Shown piece by piece: positions 1 to 8,414 of a DNA stretch of 61,161 bases (within the stretch, counting starts at the first letter, position 1; each line of letters starts with the position of its first letter). Made by a program: the position numbers and the translations under genes. The stretch is from Novosphingobium sp. Lineage in GTDB: Bacteria > Pseudomonadota > Alphaproteobacteria > Sphingomonadales > Sphingomonadaceae. The stretch lies in NCBI RefSeq assembly GCF_019748365.1, contig NZ_JAIEPN010000099.1:1-61161 (forward strand), given 5' to 3'. The notes beneath the pieces are model-generated. The model was not told the DNA's origin. It searched no databases and saw only the letters and a list, made by a program, of their open reading frames with translations.

Positions 1-71
1 TGGTAGACGCGCAACGTTGAGGTCGTTGTGGGCGAAAGCCCGTGGAAGTTCGAGTCTTCTCGACCGCACCA
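1..71 (+). tRNA. tRNA-Leu (GAG), 3' part
   Basis: This is the 3' portion of a class II tRNA, cut by the left edge so that the 5' acceptor strand and part of the D arm are missing. The anticodon stem CAACG/CGTTG encloses the loop TTGAGGT, giving anticodon GAG. A long variable arm (GGGC-GAAA-GCCC) follows, then a T arm with TTCGAGT. The 3' acceptor strand CGACCGC (61-67), the discriminator A and an encoded CCA (69-71) end the gene. The long variable arm and the anticodon identify leucine. Confidence 0.95.
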
Positions 72-126
72 ATCACCAGGCAGATCAATCCGAAACCACC
101 CCTTTGGGGGCCCGTGCGCCGCGTTT

Positions 127-1149
127 TCAGGATCCGGCCGCAAGGAACAGCGCCACCGCTGAAGCCTGCGCCGCCGCGCCCGTCTGTCCCGATCCCCCGC
201 GCCACAGCCCGTCCACCGGCTGGGTGCCCCCGGCGCTCAGTGCCCAGACTGCTTCGCCGTTGCGGGCGAGCCATGCCCGCAGTTCGGAGCGTTCGGGGCT
301 ATCGGGCATGGCCTCTACCAGATGGCCGAGGTGGTAGGCGAACACACCCTTGAACATCGGCCCATCCCTGCCGAGATCATCGGAGGGCTCGGTGAGCAGG
401 CCCTGCGGCGTCACCAGCATGCGGGTCGCCGCCAGCGCAGTGCGCAGAGCGGCATCCCGATAATGCGGATCGCCGGTGATGGCGGTGAGGTCGTTCAGCC
501 CGCCGAGCATGACGCCCTGATTGTAGGTATAGCGCGGCGCGCCGTTGTTGTGGCACTGCGCATCGAGCCCGTCGTTCACCAGTGCATCGGGGCCGATCAT
601 GCCAGAGGCGGCGAACCAGCTCCATGTGCGCAGCGCCCAGTCGCGGTAGGCCTCCTGCCCAGTTGCCAGATAGAGCCGGGTCGAGGCGGTGAGCAGCAGT
701 TCGTTGGTGATGGCGTTCTTGTAGCTGTGCTTCGGGTCCCACCACAGGCCGCCGACGCAGTGATCGTCCCAATGGTCGGTAACGATGCGGCTGTAGTTGG
801 CGGCGGCCCAGGCCAGCAGTTCGGGATCGCGGTCCGTCTGCCATGCATCGACGCTGGCGATCACCGCCCAGAGATCATCGTCATTGAGATAGCGCCCGGC
901 GCGGTTGCGCACGGCGGCGGCGATCTTGCCCTGCCAGCGCGTGTCGCCGGTGCGGCGCTGGTAGTCCATCAGCACGTCGGTGATGGGGAAGCGCTGCCAG
1001 TTCTCGCTCGCCGTCCAGCCATCGGACGTGCCCCACAGGCGCTCGAGCGTTTCGGCGGCGGCGGTGGCGCGAGCCTGCCAGACCGGCGTTTCCGCACGCG
1101 CGGCGGTAGCACCGAGCAGAAACAGCAGTGCGACCAGCACGCGCACCAT
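127..1149 (-). CDS. GH76 family glycoside hydrolase (probable alpha-1,6-mannanase)
   Basis: This is a 340-residue secreted protein with a clear N-terminal signal peptide (MVRVL, hydrophobic core, ARA cleavage region around residue 19). The body is rich in Trp, Asp and Tyr and resembles GH76 (alpha/alpha)6-barrel enzymes, including the LNDDDLWAV segment where GH76 enzymes carry their adjacent catalytic aspartates. Family members cleave alpha-1,6-mannan backbones, and fungal relatives act on GPI-anchor mannose. The ATG follows the stop codon of the ethanolamine permease with no intervening base, so it is probably the last gene of the eut transcript. Family assignment is fairly secure; the substrate is inferred. 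Confidence 0.8.
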   Translation of the reverse strand: MVRVLVALLFLLGATAARAETPVWQARATAAAETLERLWGTSDGWTASENWQRFPITDVLMDYQRRTGDTRWQGKIAAAVRNRAGRYLNDDDLWAVIASVDAWQTDRDPELLAWAAANYSRIVTDHWDDHCVGGLWWDPKHSYKNAITNELLLTASTRLYLATGQEAYRDWALRTWSWFAASGMIGPDALVNDGLDAQCHNNGAPRYTYNQGVMLGGLNDLTAITGDPHYRDAALRTALAATRMLVTPQGLLTEPSDDLGRDGPMFKGVFAYHLGHLVEAMPDSPERSELRAWLARNGEAVWALSAGGTQPVDGLWRGGSGQTGAAAQASAVALFLAAGS

Positions 1150-2490
1150 TCAGGCGGCATCCCGGCGGCGCAGCAGCAGCGCGCCCGCGACCAGCACCGC
1201 CATCAGCCCGGCAAAGATCGCCGCCAGTTCGCGGTTGTTCCACGCCATGGTGATGAGCGCGAAGCTCGCCATGCCAAGCGCGAAGGCCGGGGCGAAGGGA
1301 TAGAGCGGCGCGCGGAAGGGGCGCACCAGATCGGGTTCGCTGCGGCGCAGGCGAAACAGCGCGGCCATCGAGACGATGTACATGAGGAGCGCCCCGAAGG
1401 CGGACAGCGTCACCACACTGGCGGTGAGCGACTGGCCCGCGATGCTGACAAAGGCATCGCTGTAGATCGCAGCCACGCCCACCACGCCGCCCGCCAGCGT
1501 CGCCACATGCGGCGTGTTGAACCGGGGGTGCAGCCGCGCGAACGCGCCCGGCAGATAGCCCGCGCGCCCGAGCGCGAAGATCTGGCGGGCATAGCCCATG
1601 ATGATCCCGTGGAACGAGGCGACAAGGCCGAACAGCCCGAGCCAGACCAGCATGTGCAGCCACCCGCTGGAAGCGCCCACCGCGCGCTTCATCGCTTGTG
1701 GCAGCGGATCGTTGAGGCTGGAAAGCTCAGCCCAGCTGCCCGATCCGCCGGCGAACAGCATGACCCCGAAGGCCAGCGCCGTCAGCGTGAGGATGCCGGA
1801 AATATAGGCTGTGGGGATCGTCCGGCGCGGCTCCTTGGCTTCTTCCGCAGCCATGGCGACGCCTTCGATGGCGAGGAAGAACCAGATCGCGAAGGGCAGC
1901 GCGCCGAAGATGCCGCCCACCGCCGCCATGCTGAAATGGTCCTGTCCGGCCCAGCCGCCCGCAAGGAAGTTCGACCAGCGGAAGGCGGGCAGCACCACGG
2001 CCATGAACACGACGAGTTCGCCGACGGCGAGCAGCGTGACCACCACTTCGAAGCTCGCCGCGATCTGCACGCCGACGATATTGAGCGCCATGAACAGGGC
2101 ATAGGCGCCGAGCGCAGCATGCTTGGGCTCCAGACCCGGAAACTGCACATGGAGATAGGCGCCGATGGCGAGGCTGATGGCAGGCGGTGCGAAGAGGAAC
2201 TCGATCAGCGTGGCAAAGCCCGCCACCGCGCCGCCCAGAGGCCCGAACGCGCGCAGGCCATAGGCGAAGGGGCCGCCTGCGTGCGGGATCGCGGTGGTCA
2301 GCTCGGTGAACGAGAAGATGAAGGCGATGTACATCGCCGCCACCGCCATGGTGGTGACGAGGAAACCCAAGGTCCCCGCGCTCGCCCAGCCATAGCTCCA
2401 GCCGAAATACTCGCCCGAGATGACCAGCCCCACGGCAATCGCCCAGAGCTGGAACGCGCCGAGGCTTTTCTGCAGCTGGGGTGTGCTCAT
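1150..2490 (-). CDS. eat: Ethanolamine permease (APC superfamily)
   Basis: This is a 446-residue integral membrane protein with about 12 hydrophobic segments and the APC-family start LQKSLGAFQLWAIAVGLVIS. It ends in a basic RRRDAA tail. It fits the ethanolamine permease group, which imports ethanolamine across the inner membrane. Its ATG overlaps the eutC stop as ATGA (2487-2490), so it is translationally coupled to the lyase that uses its substrate. That context makes ethanolamine the likely cargo rather than another amine or amino acid. The GH76 gene follows at once. Confidence 0.87.
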   Translation of the reverse strand: MSTPQLQKSLGAFQLWAIAVGLVISGEYFGWSYGWASAGTLGFLVTTMAVAAMYIAFIFSFTELTTAIPHAGGPFAYGLRAFGPLGGAVAGFATLIEFLFAPPAISLAIGAYLHVQFPGLEPKHAALGAYALFMALNIVGVQIAASFEVVVTLLAVGELVVFMAVVLPAFRWSNFLAGGWAGQDHFSMAAVGGIFGALPFAIWFFLAIEGVAMAAEEAKEPRRTIPTAYISGILTLTALAFGVMLFAGGSGSWAELSSLNDPLPQAMKRAVGASSGWLHMLVWLGLFGLVASFHGIIMGYARQIFALGRAGYLPGAFARLHPRFNTPHVATLAGGVVGVAAIYSDAFVSIAGQSLTASVVTLSAFGALLMYIVSMAALFRLRRSEPDLVRPFRAPLYPFAPAFALGMASFALITMAWNNRELAAIFAGLMAVLVAGALLLRRRDAA

Positions 2491-3248
2491 GCGGGAGCGG
2501 AGTCCTCGAACGGAAGGGCAGGGGTCTGGTCGTCCTTCAGCGCGACGCCGGAAAGCTCGCGCCGCAGCGCCTCGCGGAGCAGCCAGCCCAACGTGCGCGC
2601 GGCCTCCTGCAGGGAGAGTCCGCCCGCGCCGTGGATGTTGGAAATGCAGTTGCGCTCGGCGTCGGTGCGGCCCGGGTGGGGGGCGAAGGTCATGTAGATG
2701 CCGAGGCTGTCATGCACGCTGAGACCGGGGCGCTCGCCGATGATCATGACGCAGACCCGCGCGCCGAGTGCTGCGCCGATGGGATCGCCCAGCGCCACGC
2801 GGGCCTGATGAGCAATGACGACTGGGCCGATGATGAGGCCGCCAAGCTCGGCTGCGCAGGCGCGCACCAGCTGCGCCGCGCCCGCCTGCACGCCGGTTGC
2901 GGAAAGCCCGTCGCCGATCACGAAGACGACATCGCAGCGCCCGCCTGCTTCAGCCAGTAGCGCGGCGGACCTTGCTGAAAGCTGGCGGCCCAGATCCGGG
3001 CGGCGCAGATAGGTCGCCCGGTCCGGCGCATCGCTTTCTGCCTGCAGCACTGGCATTGGCGCCAGTTCCGCTGCCAGCGCTGCGGAGTCCAAAGCCGCGT
3101 GCACCGCATCGCGCGCACGGGCATGGGCAAGCTGGAAATCGAGCACTTCGGCCAGCGGCAAGGCATGCCCGACCCGCCCGAGCGCGATCCGCGCCGGGGT
3201 GGTCCGCCGCAGCTTCGCCCAGAGCTCGCCCGGCACGATCTCGCTCAA
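2487..3248 (-). CDS. eutC: Ethanolamine ammonia-lyase small subunit
   Basis: This is the 253-residue small subunit of adenosylcobalamin-dependent ethanolamine ammonia-lyase, which converts ethanolamine to acetaldehyde and ammonia with EutB. It shows the family signatures TPARIALGRVGHALPL near the N-terminus, VFVIGDGLSA in the middle and the conserved MIIGERPGLS and ERNCISNIH segments in the C-terminal half. The frame stays open far upstream inside eutB, so the start was placed at a TTG (3246-3248) that overlaps the eutB TGA. That gives the length expected for the family. It overlaps eat by 4 bp. Confidence 0.92.
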   Translation of the reverse strand: MSEIVPGELWAKLRRTTPARIALGRVGHALPLAEVLDFQLAHARARDAVHAALDSAALAAELAPMPVLQAESDAPDRATYLRRPDLGRQLSARSAALLAEAGGRCDVVFVIGDGLSATGVQAGAAQLVRACAAELGGLIIGPVVIAHQARVALGDPIGAALGARVCVMIIGERPGLSVHDSLGIYMTFAPHPGRTDAERNCISNIHGAGGLSLQEAARTLGWLLREALRRELSGVALKDDQTPALPFEDSAPA

Positions 3249-4636
3249 GAAAGGGTCTCCGCCAGCCGCCGCACGAACGGTGAAGCGCCGTCCGTCAGCG
3301 CGCGCAGCCTGCCATCGGGCGCGGCGATGCCGACTTCGGCCAGCCATGCCTCGAACTCCGGCGCGGGGCGCAGGCCCATCACGCTGCGCAGGTAAAGCGC
3401 GTCGTGGTTGGAGAGGCTCTGGTAGGACAGCATCACATCGTCGCTGCCCGGCACGCAGATCAGGAAGCTGCAGCCTGCCACGGTGAGCAGGGTCATCAGG
3501 CTGTCCATGTCGTCCTGATCGGCCTCTGCATGGTTGGTGTAGCAGACGTCGCAGCCCATCGGCAGGCCGAGCAGCTTGCCGCAGAAGTGGTCTTCGAGCC
3601 CGGCGCGGATGATCTGCTTGCCGTCGTAGAGGTATTCCGGCCCGATGAAGCCGACGACGGTGTTGACGAGCAGCGGATCGAACGCGCGCGCGACGGCATG
3701 GGCACGCGCCTCCATCGTCTGCTGGTCGACGCCGTGGTGGGCATTGGCGGAGAGCGCGGAGCCTTGCCCGGTCTCGAAATACATCACGTTCCGGCCCACC
3801 GTGCCGCGCCCCAGCGCCAGAGCCGCGCTGTGCGCCTCGCGCAGGATGGCAAGGTCGATCCCAAAGCCCGCATTGGCCGCCTCGCTCCCCGCGACCGACT
3901 GGAACACCAGATCGACCGGCGCGCCACGCTCCATGATAGCGAGCGCATTGGTCACGTGGGTGAGGACGCAAGTCTGCGTCGGGATCGCATAGGCCTGTCG
4001 CAGTTCGTCGAGCATGCGGATGAGGGTGGTGGCGGCGGGCACGCTGTCGGTGGCGGGGTTCACCCCGATTACCGCGTCGCCCACGCCGTGGAGCAGGCCA
4101 TCGAGCACCGCTGCGGCAATCCCGCGCGGATCGTCTGCCGGGTGGTTGGGCTGGAGTCGGGTGGAGAGGCGGCCTGGAAGGCCGATGGTGGAGCGGAAGG
4201 CAGTCACCACGCGGATCTTCTGCGCCACCGCGATCAGGTCCTGATTGCGCATCAGCTTGGAAACCGCCGCTGCCATTTCCGGCGTCGCGCCGGGGGCGAT
4301 GGCGGCGAGCGCGGCTTCGTCCGCAGCTTCGCTCAGCAGCCAGTCGCGAAAGCCGCCGACGGTGAGGTGGGCAATCGGCGCGAAGGCGGCGGTATCGTGG
4401 CTGTCGATGATCAGCCGGGTGACTTCGTCCTGCTCGTAGGGCACGACCGCTTCGCTGAGGAACACCTTGAGCGGCAGATCGGCCAGCACCCAGCGCGCGG
4501 CCACCCTGCGCGTGGCGCTGGCGGCGGCTAGCCCGGCCAGTTCATCGCCCGACCGCGCCGGGCTTGCGGCGGCGAGCACGGCCTTGAGGTCCGCAAAGCC
4601 GTGCCGTTCGCCGCCAAGATCACAGGTAAACGGCAA
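3245..4636 (-). CDS. eutB: Ethanolamine ammonia-lyase large subunit
   Basis: This is the 463-residue catalytic large subunit, close to the 453 residues of E. coli EutB. Conserved blocks include SGDELAGLAAAS near the N-terminus, GVGDAVIGVNPATD, the active-site region YFETGQGSALSANAHHG, and VNTVVGFIGPEYLY. The frame could begin about 25 codons earlier. The TTG at 4634-4636 is preferred because a strong GGAGGG lies about 8 nt upstream and the product then matches the family N-terminus. No shell-protein, eutA or reactivase genes are nearby, so this looks like the simple, microcompartment-free pathway used for nitrogen or carbon. Confidence 0.93.
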   Translation of the reverse strand: MPFTCDLGGERHGFADLKAVLAAASPARSGDELAGLAAASATRRVAARWVLADLPLKVFLSEAVVPYEQDEVTRLIIDSHDTAAFAPIAHLTVGGFRDWLLSEAADEAALAAIAPGATPEMAAAVSKLMRNQDLIAVAQKIRVVTAFRSTIGLPGRLSTRLQPNHPADDPRGIAAAVLDGLLHGVGDAVIGVNPATDSVPAATTLIRMLDELRQAYAIPTQTCVLTHVTNALAIMERGAPVDLVFQSVAGSEAANAGFGIDLAILREAHSAALALGRGTVGRNVMYFETGQGSALSANAHHGVDQQTMEARAHAVARAFDPLLVNTVVGFIGPEYLYDGKQIIRAGLEDHFCGKLLGLPMGCDVCYTNHAEADQDDMDSLMTLLTVAGCSFLICVPGSDDVMLSYQSLSNHDALYLRSVMGLRPAPEFEAWLAEVGIAAPDGRLRALTDGASPFVRRLAETLS

Positions 4637-4711
4637 GATCGCGAGCCCTCCATGCCCGGGCGGGATGGTAAGCCGCGATCTTGCTGCATTGCAACGAGAG
4701 TTTGGGGCCAA

Positions 4712-5383
4712 TTACTCCGGAATGCGCCAGCGGATCACGCCGGAATAGCGCCCCGCCACCAGATCGCCGTGTTCATCGCGCGCGGGCGTGAAGCTGGCGC
4801 GCTCGCCGACTTTCGCGCAGGTCGCCGCGTCGAGATCGGCCGAGCCGCTGGAGCGGGTGATCCGGCAATCGCGCACGCGCCCGTCCGGGCCGATGGTCAG
4901 CTCGAACGCGGAAGCCCCCTGCTGGCCGCGGCGCAGGGCACTGGTCGGGTAATCCGCATCCGAAACCCATTTGCCCGGCATGCCGAGCGGCTTGGCCGCG
5001 CGCGGGGTGAAGCTGGGGCTAGGCGTGGGCGGCTGCAGCGGCGGTAGGGTCCCGCCGCCAAGCTCCGATCCGATCGGCGGCAGCGGGCCGGGATCGATGT
5101 GGAGGCCCGGATCGCCGATGGGCGGCAACGGCAGCGTCGGATCGGGCCTGGGTGTGGTATCGCGGGTATGCGGCAGGGGCTTCACATCGGGTGTGGGGCT
5201 CGGCGCCGGGGGTGGCGGTGGCATATAGGTCCAGGCCTTGGTCCAGTCTTTCGGCTTGATCTTCTCGATGATCCCGCCGGCAAAGCCGGTGAGCAGCACC
5301 ACCGCCATCACGCCGTGCACGGCGCCGACAGCGCCTAGCGCGACGATCCGCCGCCGACTGGTCTCAGGTGTAAGGTAGGCCAT
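4712..5383 (-). CDS. TonB-like energy-transducer protein
   Basis: This is a 223-residue protein with a single N-terminal membrane anchor (about residues 13-36). A long proline-rich periplasmic linker follows (runs such as PPPPPAPSPTP), then a C-terminal TonB domain with YPTSALRRGQQG and FELTIGPDGRVRDCRITRSSG. Such proteins pass proton-motive energy to outer-membrane TonB-dependent receptors. The ATG at 5383 is preceded by GAGGAG; a longer frame upstream has no comparable site. It lies 75 nt upstream of eutB on the same strand and may share its transcript, which would suggest a role in substrate or cobalamin uptake. That link is inference. Confidence 0.85.
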   Translation of the reverse strand: MAYLTPETSRRRIVALGAVGAVHGVMAVVLLTGFAGGIIEKIKPKDWTKAWTYMPPPPPAPSPTPDVKPLPHTRDTTPRPDPTLPLPPIGDPGLHIDPGPLPPIGSELGGGTLPPLQPPTPSPSFTPRAAKPLGMPGKWVSDADYPTSALRRGQQGASAFELTIGPDGRVRDCRITRSSGSADLDAATCAKVGERASFTPARDEHGDLVAGRYSGVIRWRIPE

Positions 5384-5488
5384 CGCATGCTCTCCTCGGC
5401 TGTGCCGGACAGACCGGGTTGCGAAGGCGAGCAGCGGGGCCGAAACGAACAATCCCGATGCAAGCAACACGGGCCGTACGACGATTTA

Positions 5489-5504
5489 TGGTATAACATT
5501 ACCA
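5489..5504. promoter_or_regulatory. Inverted-repeat operator candidate upstream of tonB/eut
   Basis: A perfect inverted repeat, TGGTA-N6-TACCA, sits in the only AT-rich patch of the 197-bp gap between the tonB-like gene and the thioredoxin-reductase-like gene, 106 bp upstream of the tonB start. The geometry fits a dimeric GntR- or LacI-type repressor. The regulator is not identified and none is encoded next to it. Confidence 0.4.
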
Positions 5505-5580
5505 CGGCTCGGAGAGGCTTGCGAGAAGAATCTCAACCGCATTGGTGGAGTTTTAAGTTGCCCCCTGCAACGGATCGGGC

Positions 5581-7203
5581 TCAGCCGCCGCTGTTCACGT
5601 AGTCCCATACTTTCGAGATCACCACCGAGCCTTCGCCCACGGCTGAAGCCACGCGCTTGACCGAGCCCGAGCGGACATCGCCCACCGCGAAGATGTCGGG
5701 GTGCGAGGTGGCATAAGGCGAGGCGGCGCCTACGGCCGGCCCGGTCTTCACGAAGCCCTTGTCGTCAAGGTCGACGAGGCCCGAAAGCCATTCGGTGTTG
5801 GGCGCGGCGCCGACCATGATGAACAGCGCGCGCGTGGGGATGTCTTGCGTCTCGCCGGTCTTCGCGTTGCGCAAGGTCACCCCTTCGAGATGCGCACCGC
5901 CGTGGAGCGCGACGACTTCGGAATTGTAGTCGATCTGGATGGCGGGATCGGCCTCCAGGCGCCCGGACAGATAGCTCGACATCGACAGCGCGAGCGAAGG
6001 GCCACGTACCACCACGTGCGTGCAGTGCGCCGTACGGCTGAGGTACATCGCCGCCTGCCCCGCCGAATTGCCCCCGCCGATGATCACCGCCTGCGTGCCT
6101 TTGCAATAGCGCGCCTCGATCTCGGTCGCGGCGTAATAGATGCCCGCGCCCTCGAATTCGGCAAGGCGCGGGATCGGCAGGCGGCGATACTGCACCCCCG
6201 TCGCCACAACCACGGCCTTGCCGCGCACGCGTTGCCCATTGTCGAACGTGGCGCAGAACTGGCCATCATCGAGCTGTTCGAGCGCGAGTACCCGGCGCGG
6301 CAGGGCAAAGCGGGTGCCGAACTTCATCGCCTGCACTTCGCCGCGCCAGACGAGATCGCCGCCCGAAATGCCGGTGGGGAAGCCCATGTAGTTCTCGATC
6401 CGGCTGGAGGTGCCGGCCTGCCCGCCGATGGCGAGGTCCTCGATCACCAGCGCGCAGAGCCCTTCGGCCCCGGCATAGACGCCTGCCGCGACGCCTGCAG
6501 GCCCGCCGCCGACGATGATCACGTCGAAGGCCTCGTCGTATTGCAGCTCGCGGTTGATGCCGAGCAGGTGGGCGATCCTGTCGGGTGTCGGGTCGGTCAC
6601 CACGGTGTCGCGCCCGAAGATCACCGCCGGGCTGCCCGCCGTGAGCGAGCAGGCCTGCGCGGCGGCCAGCGCTTCCTCGCTGCCGAGCTTCAGCGAACGA
6701 TAGGGAATGCGATTGCGGCTGGCGAACTGCGCGACGCGGCGGACGGCAGCGTCCTCGTCCTCGCCGATCAGCTGGAGCGAGCTGTCGCGCTCATCCAGCT
6801 GGCGGCGGCGGCGCGCGGCGAGCACGGTGATCACGATGTCCGACATTTCCGGGATCTGCGACATGAGCGCCAGCATCGCCTCGCGCGGGACTTCGATCAC
6901 CCGCGTGTCCTGCGCCGCGCGCATGGCCATCGAGACGGTGCCGCCGCTGAGAAAGGAAATCTCGCCCATGAACTGCGTGGGGCCGAGCGTGGAGGGCAGG
7001 TGCCGTTCATCGGTGATGGGATTGACGACCTCGATCTCGCCTTCCTCGACATAGGTGAAGGTATCGGCGGGGTCTCCGGGCCGGGCCATGATCGTGCCGG
7101 CGGGGTAGGTCTTGATCGTGCCGGCGGCGCGTAGCGCTTCGACATGGCTGGCATGAAGCGGCGTGCGCTGCATCGCGCGAAGATCGGCGCCAATCGATTC
7201 CAT
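5581..7203 (-). CDS. Cyclic-nucleotide-binding thioredoxin-reductase-like flavoprotein
   Basis: This is a 540-residue three-part protein. Residues about 15-130 form a cNMP-binding domain (GEIEVVNP, FMGEISFLSGG). Residues about 150-220 look like a glutaredoxin-like linker without active cysteines. The rest is a class II FAD/NAD(P) reductase with VIIVGGGPAGVAAG, IGGGNSAGQAA and IFAVGDVRSG. The CxxC expected in a true thioredoxin reductase between the two nucleotide-binding folds is missing, so it cannot act as a classical TrxR. The role is probably cAMP-tuned or redox signalling, or reduction of an unknown partner. The ATG at 7203 has AGGAA upstream and gives the family start MESIGADLRAMQRTPL. 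Confidence 0.85.
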   Translation of the reverse strand: MESIGADLRAMQRTPLHASHVEALRAAGTIKTYPAGTIMARPGDPADTFTYVEEGEIEVVNPITDERHLPSTLGPTQFMGEISFLSGGTVSMAMRAAQDTRVIEVPREAMLALMSQIPEMSDIVITVLAARRRRQLDERDSSLQLIGEDEDAAVRRVAQFASRNRIPYRSLKLGSEEALAAAQACSLTAGSPAVIFGRDTVVTDPTPDRIAHLLGINRELQYDEAFDVIIVGGGPAGVAAGVYAGAEGLCALVIEDLAIGGQAGTSSRIENYMGFPTGISGGDLVWRGEVQAMKFGTRFALPRRVLALEQLDDGQFCATFDNGQRVRGKAVVVATGVQYRRLPIPRLAEFEGAGIYYAATEIEARYCKGTQAVIIGGGNSAGQAAMYLSRTAHCTHVVVRGPSLALSMSSYLSGRLEADPAIQIDYNSEVVALHGGAHLEGVTLRNAKTGETQDIPTRALFIMVGAAPNTEWLSGLVDLDDKGFVKTGPAVGAASPYATSHPDIFAVGDVRSGSVKRVASAVGEGSVVISKVWDYVNSGG

Positions 7204-7330
7204 CTGGGTCGGTTCCTGCTGAGCGCCGGGCGGCGGGGGAGACGCGGAGTCGCGTGGCGCCAGCATACCGTAACGCCGCACCGCAGCGCTACAGCCGGTT
7301 GGCTGCAGGCTGCGATGCGGCGACGGCCGA

Positions 7331-8335
7331 TCAGCGGGCCGCGCGCTGGCCGACTTCTGCTGCCATGAACGCCCGGATTTCGCCGGCGATCTCATCAGCC
7401 TTGGTTTCAAGCGCGAAGTGGCCGGCATCGATCAGCCGCAGCTTCGCCATGGGCAGGTCTTGCGCAAAAGCTTCGGCCCCGGCGACAGTGAAGATCGGAT
7501 CGTTCTTCCCCCACACGACCAGAGTGGGGAACTGGTGCTTGCGGAAAGCCTCGTGGAAGGCCGGGTAGAGCGCGACATTGGTCTGGTAGTTGGCAAACAG
7601 CGCAAGCTGGATTTCGCGGTTGCCGGGCCGATCGAGGATCGCCTGATCGTTGTCGATCGCATCGGGGTTGACGCGGTCGGCAGGCACCCCGGCGCTGTAT
7701 TGGAACGTTGTGAGCTTGCGGGTGAGGAAGGCAGCGGCCCCTTCCCGCGTCTCGGCGGTATCATTGGCCCAGAGCGCCTTGATCGGTGCCCATGCGGGGG
7801 AAAGGCCGACGTCATAGGCATTGCCGTTCTGCACGATGAGTGCGGTCACGCGCTCCGGCTGGCGCAGCGCAAAGCGCAGCCCGACCGGTGCGCCGTAGTC
7901 CTGGATATAGACCGCGAACTTCGTGACGCCGACGGCGCGGGTGAAGTGATCGACCGTCTCGTAGAGATGATCGAAGGTATAGGCGTAGTCGGCGGGGGCG
8001 GGCTGCGACGAACGGCCGAACCCCGGGTAATCCGGCGCGACGACATGATAGCGATCGGCGAGCAGTGGGATCAGATCGCGGAACATGTGGCTCGAAGAAG
8101 GGAAGCCGTGGAGCAGCAGGATCGTGGGTTTGCGTGGATCTCCGGCCTCGCGGTAGAAGATGTCGAGCCCGTCGACCTTGACGGTCCGATAAAACACCGG
8201 CTGCGCTGGAATGACGTGGCTTGCAGCGGGGGCCGGAGCGGCTGGCCGGGCCAGCGCGGGGAATGATGCGACGACATTGACGGCGAGGACCGAGGCGGAG
8301 ACGGCGACAGTCAGGAGGCGTGCCTTTAGGGACAT
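7331..8335 (-). CDS. Secreted alpha/beta hydrolase (epoxide hydrolase/haloalkane dehalogenase type)
   Basis: This is a 334-residue protein with a signal peptide (MSLKARLLTVAVSAS to ALA). The mature part is an alpha/beta hydrolase with the oxyanion motif HGFPSSS, an aspartate nucleophile in the elbow YIQDYGAPVG, an acidic residue in WGKNDPIF and the catalytic His in DAGHFALE. An Asp nucleophile is typical of epoxide hydrolases and haloalkane dehalogenases rather than Ser esterases. The substrate cannot be read from the sequence. A hairpin separates it from the AhpD-like gene upstream on the same strand, so the two are probably separate transcripts or only partly coupled. Confidence 0.8.
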   Translation of the reverse strand: MSLKARLLTVAVSASVLAVNVVASFPALARPAAPAPAASHVIPAQPVFYRTVKVDGLDIFYREAGDPRKPTILLLHGFPSSSHMFRDLIPLLADRYHVVAPDYPGFGRSSQPAPADYAYTFDHLYETVDHFTRAVGVTKFAVYIQDYGAPVGLRFALRQPERVTALIVQNGNAYDVGLSPAWAPIKALWANDTAETREGAAAFLTRKLTTFQYSAGVPADRVNPDAIDNDQAILDRPGNREIQLALFANYQTNVALYPAFHEAFRKHQFPTLVVWGKNDPIFTVAGAEAFAQDLPMAKLRLIDAGHFALETKADEIAGEIRAFMAAEVGQRAAR

Positions 8336-8370
8336 GGGGCGTTTTCCTTGTTGGTTCCGTTATGGGGTGG

Positions 8371-8405
8371 CGGGCGCCTGCCGGGAGGGGGAAGCGAGGC
8401 GCCCG
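8371..8405 (-). terminator. Hairpin downstream of the AhpD-like gene
   Basis: A perfect 9-bp stem, CGGGCGCCT/AGGCGCCCG, lies 10 bp after the stop of the AhpD-like gene. It has a 17-nt loop and no clear T run, so it is a terminator or 3'-stabilising hairpin of moderate likelihood. Confidence 0.45.
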
Positions 8406-8414
8406 CAGGGGACG

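Noticed and set aside
322..2697. Very long open frame (791 codons) on the plus strand opposite GH76 and eat
   Set aside because: It is antisense to two clear genes, has no family resemblance and has the Arg/Gly/Ala-rich make-up of GC-rich shadow frames.
1150..4636. Ethanolamine microcompartment locus
   Set aside because: No shell-protein, EutA, aldehyde dehydrogenase or alcohol dehydrogenase genes are in view.
4637..4711. Cobalamin riboswitch before eutB
   Set aside because: The gap of 75 nt between the tonB-like gene and eutB is too short and shows none of the conserved B12-box features.
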